The position numbers and the translations under genes were made by a program. DNA of 14,319 nt, taken from Smittium culicis. Its lineage: Eukaryota > Kickxellomycota > Harpellomycetes > Harpellales > Legeriomycetaceae. This document shows, piece by piece, positions 1-9,614 of the stretch. Positions within the stretch are counted from its first letter, which is position 1, and each line of letters starts with the position of its first letter. The notes beneath the pieces were generated by a model. That model was not told the DNA's origin and ran no database searches. It saw only the letters and a list, made by a program, of their open reading frames with translations. The DNA lies in NCBI GenBank assembly GCA_001970855.1, contig LSSN01004670.1, forward strand, positions 1 to 14,319. Direction: 5' to 3'.

Positions 1-1027
1 TGTTTACTTTTTAGTGCCAATAGAATAATGGAGTAAAAATAGATAAATGAAATGATAAGAAATTAATAAGTATTAAGTAATAGGTATTTTGAGCTTAGTA
101 ATTGTGAACAAATAGGAACATTCATATTCGAATCTGTTTATCTAAATTTAAATTATCATGTGCTAAAATACAATTAAAATAATATTTTAATAGGCCAATA
201 ATCATTGGCATATAATCACTCCTGGAATTTATTATGAAACCAAATTCAATTTTCAAAAATGTTTTATAATATAAATCTAGAAAATGTTCCAAAATTGGAA
301 ATAAAGCTTATGATATCAATCATTTTTTTATAAGCAGTTTAAAAATCTAAAATGCTACAAATATTTGCTTAATTATAACACACATATAATAAACTGTGTT
401 TATAACAATTGACAAATTGTTTTAATCCAACGCATATTAATAATTAATTATTAAGCATTATTAAAATATTTTAAATAAGTTAATAAAATTCAGAATTCTT
501 ATTTTACAAATTTTAAAAATTCTAAAACATTTACATTACTATTTTCAGAAGGTTTTTACCAGCTTGGGTTATTTCACCTTTTTAATATTTTTATATAAAA
601 TCTAGATAATTCTCTAGCTTATAAAAATTTCATAAGAATAAGTATTAATACAAAATATATAATAAAATAGTGCTATTTTTTATTACTTGAAACCGGCAGC
701 AATTTAATATAATAAATAATATGGGCCATCACATTGTAGCTTACATATCGTACTCAAACATTTGTAATGTCTCACTGCTGCTTTTACTAATATTTATTAT
801 GTAGAGTTCCATTTTAGATGTTTATTTATAATTAGTGTAAATTTATATAGAGTTTTGGTAAAAGATATTAATTTAGAATTATTTTAAAAAAACCCAACCT
901 GGAAAAAAACTTTTTTTAGTTTTAACTAATAATAAAAGGCCTATAAACAATTTCTTATTTTAATATAGGAAATTAAAAAATTGATTTGATTTTATCATTA
1001 TTATCTTTAATCTAATCGCTTCAACTA

Positions 1028-1057
1028 CTATTATAATATTCCTAAATATTATAATAG
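1028..1057. repeat. Perfect 13-bp inverted repeat (hairpin)
   Basis: CTATTATAATATT at 1028-1040 is followed by the 4-nt spacer CCTA and the exact reverse complement AATATTATAATAG at 1045-1057. Both arms are almost pure A/T, so some such palindromes arise by chance here, but 13 matched pairs with a 4-nt loop is the best short hairpin I saw. No gene lies next to it for which it could be a terminator. Confidence 0.75.
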
Positions 1058-1458
1058 CCAAGCACAATGGTCAAAAATTATAAATATAAATCAATTATGT
1101 ACATAGCTACCTGCAATCCATAAAATCAGGGTGACATTTTAGTCTAAAAGCATTTGATATAAAAAAATATGTGACATCTAAATCAAGTCGTATTAATTAA
1201 TCCGTGTTAAATTAACCGTTTTTAGAATACTGCTTTTTAGAAAAGGAAAATTGAAGACTACAATATTTTCTATATTTATATAAAAATTTAAATGTAATTA
1301 GTATTATTTATTAAAATTTCTTTAAAAATCGTAAATCATAATTCCCATTTATTAATTTTAAAATTATATTATAAAATTTTTGCGAATGTTCAAAGAATAA
1401 TTTATGTTGACGCTTAATTAGCTAATTTATTGGCTATAATTAAAAAATATTTGTAAAG

Positions 1459-1560
1459 CCTTATAATAGCCATATCCGTGGCTGTAACGAATGATGAATA
1501 TACTAAATCCGGATATTTTTATTCTCTACCTATTGATTTTGATGCCTCACAAACATTGTA
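1459..1560 (+). other. Short coding-like open stretch, unrecognised
   Basis: This 34-codon stretch lies between TAA and TAG. It has no ATG near its start, but its residues are more varied than the surrounding AT noise (it includes the peptide NDEYTKSGYFYSLPIDFD). It could be a fragment of a decayed gene or element. I do not recognise the family, and a chance open frame is quite possible. Confidence 0.2.
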
Positions 1561-1704
1561 GCCGAATTTTTAAAAATTTATTTATTATTATCACTATTAC
1601 ATATTTACTATAACCGAAAAACCCGGAAAAAAAAGGAAACAACTAAAGTGCCTAGTTTTTTAGTATGGAAATGAAAGATCGAAGAATTCTTTCTCTTTTT
1701 ATCC

Positions 1705-1724
1705 AACTATTTTACAAAATAGTT
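1705..1724. repeat. 9-bp hairpin
   Basis: AACTATTTT and AAAATAGTT are perfect reverse complements separated by AC, followed by a T run. The layout resembles a rho-independent terminator, but the setting is eukaryotic and no gene precedes it, so I call it only an inverted repeat. Confidence 0.5.
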
Positions 1725-2667
1725 TTTTTTGTTGCGATTTATTCATGTTATATTAAAAATAATCGTTAAATTTTAAAAAAAACAACCAAAACTACCGTTT
1801 TATATAATTATTTGATTGATTCACCCTTAAAAAAGAAATTTTTTTGGTTTATATCAATTATAGATATTTTATAATTGTAATTTAAACAACAATTAAACGA
1901 CTTATAGAAAATTAATATCTCCAGTGTAAATTCAATAAAACTTGAAAACAAAAAAAAAATCCAAATAACTATTAAATATCTTCAATAATCCTATTAAAAT
2001 TAGTTGCGGTTTTTATAAACAAACAGGATCCACTAGATAGATTTTAACCTTCCGGAATTCTTCATAATTATATTTTCAGTTTCTTTAAATCTTGGTTTGA
2101 AAATTGTATCAGTTTTTTTTTTTTTTGAAGAACTTGCTATTTATGACGAATTGTCGTAATATATCTATTATGACACAATTATGTAATATAGAATTGCAAT
2201 ACAATGGTTGATTAGTTTAATTTTTAAATTATTTCTTAATCAAATTTTTCAATAATTTCGTTTTTGAATTTATTTTAAATTCGTGGTTCTATTATTATGA
2301 TGCAGTTTCAGAGTGCGAATTGCAATTTATAACATTTTAATTGCTTTGTTCTTATATGTTTTTTAGCGTTTTTAATTTAGTTATGATAGATTTTAGTCTA
2401 TTTTTTGGCTTGAAATATTTCTTATAAATATTCGAGTTTTTATTGATGAAAATAAATACTATTTTGAAAAAAATTGATATTATTTTTTATAATAAAAATC
2501 AAGTAAACTTATTGCCTAGTAGCACTTATGATTCTTAAAATAAAATTCCTGAAACAAAATAAGATTGTGTAAACTTTAAATTGATGCTCAAAGAAACTAC
2601 AGAAACTGATATTGATTTTATTTCCTTCTTAATCTGTATAATCAAATCAGAATAACTTTCTGCTTTT

Positions 2668-2883
2668 ATGAAATTTTATCACCATTATGTAAAACCCCGG
2701 AAATTTTCAAGTTATAAGAATAAAATTACAATAATTGAAGCAAGCAGGAACGCTAAACTATTAAATAGCATATATGGTAGATAATACAAAGATAAAACGG
2801 ATATCGAAAGAATATTGCTGTTTAATTACGGATTAGACAACAAATTTTTTGACATTTTGAATCTAAAATATCCAAATTTTTGA
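2668..2883 (+). pseudogene. gag-like fragment of the Ty3/gypsy relic
   Basis: One frame runs for 72 codons from an ATG at 2668 to TGA at 2881, broken once by TAA at 2782. The second half contains DIERILLFNYGLDNKFFDIL followed by YPN. This fits the fungal gypsy gag pattern in which a GL motif ends a helix, followed by a short link, a P and an alanine-rich helix. After the TGA the frame continues with LKQLSKLFK, as that following helix would. Its position about 1.2 kb upstream of RT suits gag. Gag is poorly conserved, so the call leans on context. Asn/Lys-rich sequence near 3140-3260 could be the gag tail, and I see no convincing CCHC zinc knuckle. Confidence 0.45.
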
Positions 2884-3982
2884 TTGAAGCAATTATCTAA
2901 ATTATTTAAGACGGTACTGTAATTTATATATTTTTCACTTAAAATCCGGCTCAAAATACCATGAATATGGACATATTATAAAATATCGATATATATAACG
3001 GGATGCAGGTATTTAAATAGATACATGGTTTTTTTTGTTGTGGTGCTTCTAGAAAACGATTTTTGAAATATTATTTAATACTGATTAAACTAAATAATAG
3101 AATAAAAAGAAAAAAAGCATTCAATATTTTAAAAATAGCTGGAATTCAAACAATAATATAAGAAAAAAATTCATTAAAAACCAAAAATATAACGGATATA
3201 ATATGAATTCCAAGAATAAAAGGTTTAACAATAAATACAACACCTTCAAAAATGATGATGATAAATAAAGATCCGGAAACGGGAAAAGTCAGTAGGAAAT
3301 ATAAAGTAACCTGCAAACTAAAACATACATTAATCATAAAAACAGATAAAGTATTAATGGGAATAAGATGATTCGAATTTAACTCAGAACTATACTTATA
3401 TAAAAAAAACTAAATATAATATAAAAAATGCTTTTCACTGATTAAACAAAAATCATAAAAAATAGAAAGGTTCTACGTAAACAAATCACATTATATTAGT
3501 TCAATTATCCTCAGAAAAGAAACTATATTGTTCAAGATTGATGACACAAATAGATTAATAATTTTAATCCGGATAATTAAATATTAACTTTCCAAATTTT
3601 CCATTTTAAATTGTGAATATTAAAAAAAGGATTATACATGAAAAACAATTTAAACTTACTTTCAATTATGGTTGAAATAAATTTAGTATATTTTACAAAA
3701 AAGAAAACATACCATAGTTTTTTTAAATCCAGTCAAAATTATCAATACTATCAATTAATATTATCCAATGTTTAAAAAAGGGGGGATTAAATATATTTTA
3801 TAAGTTTATGTAAATAAAATAAACTATCAAACAAAAAAATTATATTTTAGTAAAAGCGAAGATAGACAGTTATGAATGAATCAAAATTCTTAAATAGTAT
3901 ATAGTGACATATTTTAAATTCAGAGTAGCCTATATACCAGAAAGATTTATAAATCATGAAATACAGACTGTATTAGTCCTCC

Positions 3983-4010
3983 AAGTGTATATGAAGTGTA
4001 TATGAAGTGT
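3983..4010. repeat. 11-bp tandem direct repeat, about 2.5 copies
   Basis: The unit AAGTGTATATG occurs at 3983-3993 and 3994-4004, followed by a partial AAGTGT to 4010. It lies just upstream of the RT relic and is most simply a replication-slippage duplication in decaying sequence. Confidence 0.85.
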
Positions 4011-4092
4011 TATAACAAACGATAAATAGCAAAAATAATTAAAATACTTGATTTCCAAACTGATCAGGAAATTTTTTAACCTTCCATAATCC

Positions 4093-4733
4093 TCTTTATG
4101 GGCTAGGCCAGTAATTATCAATACAAAAAAAGATGAAACAAGTAGAATTTGTGTTCAAAAACGTGCTATTATCGAATTATCAACTTTAGAAAAGTATCTG
4201 TTACAATTAATAGAAGATTTATTTGATAAATTGGACACTGAAAAATATTTTTACAGTCTATGAGTACAATCTAGGTATCGCCAGGTCAAAATTGATAATA
4301 AAAAAAAAAAGATTTATTTGTAGGTATGTATTTTTTGAATATATTGTGGATCCTTTATTGTCTTCACAGAGCTCCTACAAAATTTCAGAAATATCTATAA
4401 GACTATTAAATAGTATATTTAGACGATATACTGATTTTTTTCGAGTCATTTGAAACACAAAAAATACAAAGTGAAAGTGATTTAAAAACTTTAATAGAAA
4501 AAAATCTCAGTGAACAGTTTAAATTGCTCATTCGGTGTAGTATAAAAAAATTTTTGGCTCAAATTATCTGATCGGATGTATTAAATCTTGTCTCGATAAA
4601 ACCAAAGAAATTAACTATTTATAAATTAAAAAAATCACGCAGATCTTATTCCTTCACTATGCCTTTTTACATATGTAAAATAACTAATCGAAGGCTTTGC
4701 AACTTTATTATACCTATTATAAGATTTAGCTAA
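4093..4733 (+). pseudogene. Reverse transcriptase fragment of the Ty3/gypsy relic
   Basis: RT would copy the element's RNA into DNA. From 4093 the translation begins SLWARPVIINTKKDE, then RICVQKRA, then IEDLFDKLDTEKYFYSL, matching the gypsy RT series SP-W-PVV-KKDG, R-CVDYR-LN and IDDLLD-L-AKYFSKLD. The first catalytic Asp of the LDL box is lost: a TGA stands at 4261-4263, followed by RYRQVKI in place of GYHQIRI. The frame then shifts in the poly-A run at 4299-4310. It resumes with APTKFQKYL (family NAPATFQ-LM), has two stops near 4398 and 4407, and reaches a perfectly kept YLDDILIF catalytic box at 4416-4439. Open stretches 4410-4571 and 4572-4733 carry IKKFLAQII (family V-FLGHIV) and RSYSFTMPFYICK, where RSFLGLASYYR is expected. 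This is the most secure assignment in the relic. Confidence 0.85.
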
Positions 4734-4879
4734 CTTAAAACCACAAAAATAAAATAATTGATCCGCGAGGTAGCGAAAAAAAATGTCTTATCAATATAAA
4801 AATTTATCTAACCTCTATTACATCTCTAAATATTAGATTATTATAGTTTTATTTTTTAGAAGCATAATCTTTAGTTTTT

Positions 4880-5110
4880 ACTATAGGAGCCGAAATTTTT
4901 ACTGTATAAGTCCTATTGTAAAGATACCCTATAGTTTGAATCACGAATATAAAAGGTATCGAAAATAAATTATCTATTAGGGAGAGAATTTTTGGCTATA
5001 ATACACTTTTTCTCGGTGTAGAATCAAAAATTATCAGCAAATAAATTCATCATATTAGCCGAACATATAAGGTTATAAAAATTTTTCAAAGAGGGAACCA
5101 AATGGAATAA
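4880..5110 (+). pseudogene. RNase H fragment of the Ty3/gypsy relic
   Basis: In one frame the sequence reads TIGAE at 4880, matching the GIGAVL segment after the catalytic TDAS. After several stops comes ENKLSIRERIFGY (from 4961), matching the conserved E-NYS-EREIFG/A segment that contains a catalytic Glu. Near 5069 comes YKVIKIFQRGNQME, matching the family's F-I-YRPGK-N-AD end. Spacing between the three segments is near normal. Stops occur at several points, including TGA at 4937 and TAA at 5042. RNase H would degrade the RNA strand during reverse transcription. The domain follows RT directly, as in Ty3/gypsy pol. Confidence 0.65.
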
Positions 5111-5471
5111 TATTCAGATGGAAATTTAAATATTGGTACTTATTCACAAAGCTTTTATACCATTTAAGAACTAAAAAGAAACTACTGATGCATAAATGAG
5201 AATATTTAATATCGGTAAAAGTAATATAATATACAATATTGCACCAAATAACGAAAAAATGAACTAAAATTTTATTATTCTTTAATTAAATGATATTTAT
5301 AAACAAAAATTTAAATTCAAATTAGGTATATTTTAAAAATTGATCTAAAATAAGTATGATTCAAAAATTTTTGGAACATTTAACGGTAAATTGAATCACA
5401 AAATATATGAATCAAAAACTTTACCTTACATTAAGCAAATAAAAAATAGCAATGAAAAGCTAATATAGTAT

Positions 5472-5630
5472 CATTTCTCACATGTATATCGCAACTACAT
5501 ATAATTAATTGAAACTCTGATAACGGCGTACTAGTATGAGTGAGGATATAACTAATATAATTATAAGCTTTAGAAAGTGTAAAATAGTAGGGGAAAAATA
5601 TAAAAAAGCACCTTTAAATTCACTTTATTC
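5472..5630 (+). pseudogene. Integrase zinc-binding (HHCC) fragment of the Ty3/gypsy relic
   Basis: The segment begins HFS at 5472, shifts frame by one, and continues MYIATTYN, LKL, RRTSMSEDITNIIISFRKCK and GEKYKKAPLNS. This follows the gypsy integrase N-terminal pattern H-F-G-A-T-Y-L-YYWP-M-DI-NY-SC-IC-K-APL. The first Cys of the CxxC pair is kept at 5578-5580; the second is replaced by Val, and the YYW position is replaced by stops and Arg. The position 360 bases after the RNase H end suits the pol order. The catalytic DDE core should follow, but I can point only to a dubious match near 5845. Confidence 0.6.
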
Positions 5631-5869
5631 TCAAAAAAAAATGCTTTTAGCGGAATAATAGCCTTCCTAGTATAAATTCTTACCACAAATGAGAGCAAAA
5701 AATGGGTATTTTTCGAAAATTACAATTTACCAACTAGATAATTGTATCTGAAACCGAATTTCAAAGATAAAATTGGAGATAAATATACTCTTTAACAAAA
5801 CATTTTTTAAATTCACAAATTCAATTAAGTTATTTCATTTAGGTGACCCAAGTCAAATTTTCACAAATA

Positions 5870-6958
5870 ATTATATTATTTTAATTGGTGCTTAAATTGA
5901 TTTCTAAAACTGATAAATTAACAGAGTTAATATTAATTTAAATTGGTATTAAAGATATAGAAGAATTGAGTACAAATTAAATTGTTAAAAAAAATAGTTT
6001 TCGGGAAATTTTTTTGACTATATAAGTCATTTTTATATGTAATATAAAATATGTATTTTTATTTAATTTAATAATTAATTTAAGTAATTTTAGCTTTAAA
6101 AATTTTTTTTATTATAAATTAAATGTCATTCTTTGCTATTTTATGCATAATTAAGATAAATTTTACATCTATTATTTTTAATTCCAATTTTTTATCCACA
6201 ATCATGACACTGTCTATAAACAAACTCTAGGAAAGATTATTTTTCTCCTTACTGAGTTTTTTTTTTTCAAATTCTTTACCAAGAGTATAAGGCCTTAAAT
6301 TTCTATTATATTTAGGATATTTGAGTAAATATTACTAATATTTTGAACCTTTATTAAACAATTATACTACCATTATATACACTCTTATTACTATAACTAA
6401 TAAAAATTACCAATAAAACACATTAAATCATATAATTTAGATTTTTTAAATATTAAATCTTAAATGAATAGGACTTATAAATATTCTTGTTGGATAATCC
6501 AGATAATTATACTAAAGAATATTTGAATAATAATTCTAAAAAAAAAAAAAAATTAAATATATTTTCAAATGTTTAAAGATCGTGAAAATTTATTATAATC
6601 CCTTCTTTCCTTTTTTTTTTTTTAGAAAATCCAGATTTTTCAATGATATAGTATTTCATTATTATTAAATGTAGCTAATAACATTATTAAACTTGAAAAT
6701 AATAGCATAAACATAAGTATTAATATTTTACAACTTCTGGACTAAATTAAATTAATAAATGACAAAGCTTAAAATGAAACTATATCAGAAAAACTTGTAT
6801 CTTTTACTAAATAAAAATTTAATTTTTTTATTCATAAATATTCTAATAATTTGAATATTTTTAACTAATATTCTTCAAATAATACTCCGAATCGTAAGTA
6901 TATTAACTCCATTACAATTATCATGCTTCTAATTCAAGATTCATTGCTGCAATTTTCT
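5870..6958. other. AT-rich spacer without a recognisable gene
   Basis: I see no supportable gene. Short imperfect palindromes such as TGACT-ATATA-AGTCA near 6014 and poly-A/T runs (for example 6538-6551 and 6610-6623) are all I can point to. The 3' LTR of the Ty3/gypsy relic might lie here, but no upstream partner was found. Confidence 0.5.
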
Positions 6959-6960
6959 TA
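6959..6960. other. Putative TA target-site duplication, left copy
   Basis: TA lies directly outside the left terminus TTATACCCCC. The same dinucleotide lies directly outside the right terminus at 10550-10551. TA duplication is the known signature of Tc1/mariner and pogo transposition. A two-base match in AT-rich DNA is weak on its own, but it fits the transposase type found inside. Confidence 0.45.
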
Positions 6961-7427
6961 TTATACCCCCATTTCAAATTTTATACACCCCTGTTAGATC
7001 ATATTTAAAGCCTAATGGCCATTTTTATACCCTCAGCTGTATAAAGTAATTAATTGAATGATAAAATACCCATTGGATATAATTAATTCAACTATAATCA
7101 AGATTAAATTTTTTTTGATCAATATATAATCATAACCAAAATCAAATACCAAAATAAAAAATAGAAAAAAATGTAGACTTATATTTAACAAATAATTCAA
7201 TAAAACATAAACGTAAATATAACATATAAATAATAAGTTTAACAATATTGTACCACTATAGCTACTTGATTTCATCAGCCAACAATAAAGATTCTAAATC
7301 TTGAACTAAGTTCAACATTTCGAATTCATCGACCACATCTACAATTTTTAATCGCCAACTAAGCATGCATTCTCAATATATTATCTTTATCATTACCATT
7401 ATCATCACCATTATATTTTAATTATTT
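6961..7427 (+). repeat. Left 467-bp terminal inverted arm
   Basis: Base x in this arm pairs with base 17510-x in the right arm. Comparing line by line I found one mismatch, at 7412 (T here, where the right arm predicts A). Similarity stops abruptly at 7428 inside and at 6958 outside. The outer 75 bases hold three TTATAC-type boxes: TTATACCCCC (6961-6970), TTATACACCCC (6981-6991) and TTATACCCTC (7025-7034). Such subterminal repeats are typical of transposase binding regions; the binding role is inference. The arm also carries an inverted copy of the transposase tail at 7262-7366. Confidence 0.93.
7262..7366 (-). pseudogene. Inverted duplicate of the transposase C-terminal tail
   Basis: On the minus strand this encodes the same 34 residues and stop as 10144-10248 on the plus strand, with no difference. 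Nothing upstream on the minus strand (above 7427) continues the transposase similarity. This copy is therefore detached from any gene body and is best explained by duplication of the element's 3' end. Its perfect conservation reflects the age or homogenisation of the arms, not selection on this fragment. Confidence 0.7.
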
Positions 7428-8317
7428 CGATGATCAATATCAAGATACAGCGAAAATATTCAATCATCAATATAATTCACAAATCTTTGCTTAATCAACT
7501 ATTTTTAAAAATTCTCCAAATCACTGATTGTGATTTGATTTAATTTTTAATTTCTACAATTTTTTAATTCTTTTCTAGTAAGTTTATTAATATACCTATA
7601 TTATTTAATTTAATTAATGATTACTATGTTTAAATAATTCTTTATTTAGTATTTTTATATTTCTGAAGATTATTTTATAATTTTTAGCCCATAACTTTCT
7701 AAATTGAAAACACGATCTTATGCTATGATCTTGTTCGCATTTCCACATCTAGATAATTCTTTTTTATTTTTTCTGCAATTGACTATTTATTTTTTATTTT
7801 TTTGTTACTATTTTTTAATATTCTATTTGTTCGTGGAGCCGTTTTTTTTCAGAGCTTAGTTACATTAAATTTATATTTTCTATTTAGTTATTATATTCGC
7901 ATTTTAATTTTGATTTAATACTACATAGAAATATCAACATTGAATTCCAAATTCTTGTAGTATATTAAAAGAGCATTTTTCCCCCCAATATTAACAGTTC
8001 GATATTTATAATCTCCGATTTGATATTAATCCTCATAATTATTTAAATTGTTACTAATAATATTTTTAATCTTTTTCCCTCGTCATTAAAACTTTCAAGT
8101 TTTTGTTTTATTTCTTTTAGCACTAAATAATTCATTTTTTTATATATATCATATCTATGTATATATTTTAATTTGATCTCTGGATGTATTATTATAATAT
8201 CATTAATGGATATTGTTTATTTATACTTTTTACCCAAAATTTATTGATTCAGATATGTTAGATGTAACATGACTATACCGAGTACATTTTAAAATTGGAT
8301 TTACCAATCGATCTGGG
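7428..8317. other. T-rich left interior of the foldback element, no recognised gene
   Basis: This stretch directly follows the inner edge of the left arm and shares no similarity with the sequence inside the right arm. It is T-rich on the plus strand, with stops in all frames. I looked for transposase N-terminal DNA-binding segments on both strands and recognised none. A 7-bp hairpin (AAATCAC-TGATT-GTGATTT, near 7518-7536) is the only small structure noted. Confidence 0.5.
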
Positions 8318-9330
8318 TTAATTTAGACAGACAGTTACGTATAACCTCATGAAAGTTTTTAAAAAAATACATAATTTTATATAATTAAATATTACTCTGG
8401 GATTTTGCTGATTTAATATCAATCCTGTAGTATCCATTTTTAATCGAACAATTATAAATTTTTCTATATTTTTTGAAAAGTATGAATGAATTTCAGATGA
8501 TTCGAGATTCTCACAAGCGTTCAAGATACCTTAACTTTGTCATTTATTATTACTTAATTTGTTATGTTTTTAAGATTAAGAGCTATTTATAGAAATTTTA
8601 AAAACAAATTCCTATACTTGGAATTATCAGTAGGGCCTCCAGATTTGCTAATGTTATTATTTTACCATCATTATTAATTCTTGTTGCGCACATAGCAACT
8701 CATATATATGAGGCAGTATTATTACATTCATTGATACTAATCAGTAGAAGAAGTTATTTATACTTTTTTTTTTTATAGTTCTAGGAAAAATATAAGCATA
8801 CTCAAAGTTATTATCTTGTTCTAAATAATCTTTTACTTTTCCTTTATATTTTCGGAATACCAATTTAAATGTGGAAGTATTAGACCGTTATTGACAGTTT
8901 GAATAAATTTTTGTTTTCATCAATAGTTGTAATACTTTTGTACATAGATAAGTACTTAAAATTGAAGCATTCTAACTTATAGCAAGATTAATTTCATCAA
9001 TTGTATTATAATTCAAAATTTCATTATATTCGTCTGAAATAACATTATAGTTTATGAAATCTGAGGTTTAGGTTTACGTTTGCTGAATTATTTACTTTTA
9101 ATATTTTTCTAGGTTAAACTTTTTATATATCCGTTTTATAAATAGAACACGAAAATTACAGCTTCTATATTTCAGTCAGCAAAAAATTTCAAATCACCGC
9201 TCTTTTTTATAAAATTCTTTCTGTTATCCTCAAAACCATATTATATGAGCCATTCAATAGTTTCAGAAAAATTTTCATAAAATATAGGAAATTCCTATAT
9301 ATCAATCGTAGAATTAGCTTCCATATTAAA
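8318..9330 (-). pseudogene. Unrecognised degenerate coding-like stretch inside the foldback element
   Basis: The minus strand shows successive coding-like pieces broken by stops. They are an N-terminal-side segment with ENFSETIEWLI and YGFEDNRKNFIKK (about 9200-9300), then SDEYNEILNYNTIDEINLAI (near 8980-9040), then a 48-codon open stretch at 8741-8887 containing KYKGKVKDYLEQDNN and FEYAYIFPRT, and a 68-codon ATG frame at 8318-8524. Residue variety and charge patterns look like former protein rather than random AT sequence. I considered retrotransposon gag but could not anchor a diagnostic motif, so I name no function. Its orientation opposes the transposase remains at 9615-10248, so it may be cargo, a host-gene fragment or a nested insertion. 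Confidence 0.3.
9282..9300. repeat. 9-bp hairpin
   Basis: ATATAGGAA (9282-9290) and TTCCTATAT (9292-9300) are exact reverse complements around a single A. It lies near the presumed 5' side of the minus-strand coding-like stretch; no function is inferred. Confidence 0.55.
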
Positions 9331-9614
9331 AAATATTATATTTTATTATTGATTAACCTAATCGAATAGTAAAATATTGTTTAACTAGTAAATTAATATC
9401 CAAATTTTGAACAATAGTGTATCAAAATAAAATATCACTTAATATAAATTAAATAAATATAATTAAAATAAAGTGAGAAAATAAACACTTCAAAACTGAA
9501 AATATACGCAAAATTGGTATAAATAATATTATATGAAAGCTAGATTAGTTTAATTCCAAAAAAAAAATTACAAAAAGTAGAGCTAAAAGAATAAAAATAA
9601 GGATTAATAAGTTA

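Larger units (their letters stand above)
1..2667. other. AT-rich region without a recognisable gene
   Basis: I see no open frame with recognisable protein similarity over most of this stretch. It is dominated by A/T runs and frequent stops in all frames. It contains two short hairpins (1028-1057 and 1705-1724), a copy of the 10-mer TTAAACGACT at 1893-1902, and a 34-codon open stretch at 1459-1560, all listed separately. If the Ty3/gypsy relic starting near 2668 was once complete, its 5' LTR and leader should lie here. I could not find a matching repeat downstream to define one. Confidence 0.6.
2668..5860 (+). mobile_element. Degenerate Ty3/gypsy LTR-retrotransposon relic (gag-pol)
   Basis: Similarity to gag-pol runs along the plus strand in the order expected for the Ty3/gypsy superfamily: gag-like segment (about 2668-2883), a gap where nucleocapsid and protease belong, RT (4093-4733), RNase H (4880-5110) and the integrase zinc-binding segment (5472-5630). 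The order RT-RNase H-integrase separates this from Ty1/copia, where integrase comes first. The frame changes repeatedly and contains many stops, so nothing functional could be made. A weak aspartic-protease-like segment (FKIDDTNRLII, near 3527) lies in the right place between gag and RT but is not secure. I found neither LTRs nor a convincing primer-binding site, so the boundaries are only those of detectable coding similarity. Integrase core motifs downstream of 5630 are not clearly recognisable. Confidence 0.75.

Noticed and set aside
2026..2060. BamHI-EcoRI-like segment (GGATCCACTAGA ... GGAATTC) suggesting cloning-vector polylinker
   Set aside because: Only the two six-base sites and a few adjoining bases resemble a polylinker. 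The intervening sequence is AT-rich and unlike vector, so natural coincidence is more likely.
2100..2125. Possible LTR-retrotransposon primer-binding site (AATTGTATCAG) upstream of gag
   Set aside because: The match to a tRNA 3' end is short, and no LTR end or downstream LTR partner was found.
3146..3337. 63-codon minus-strand hydrophobic open frame
   Set aside because: It is antisense to the Asn/Lys-rich plus-strand stretch of the gypsy relic. Its Phe/Ile/Leu richness is a by-product of A-rich complementary sequence.
4223..4453. 76-codon plus-strand open frame
   Set aside because: It lies in a different register across the Ty3/gypsy RT relic, whose motifs are read in the two other frames. 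It is an out-of-frame shadow.
5840..5865. Possible integrase YHPQ-NG motif (GACCCAAGTCAAAT) of the gypsy relic
   Set aside because: The register needs an inserted base, the distance from the zinc finger is shorter than usual, and the flanking codons do not match, so I do not annotate it.
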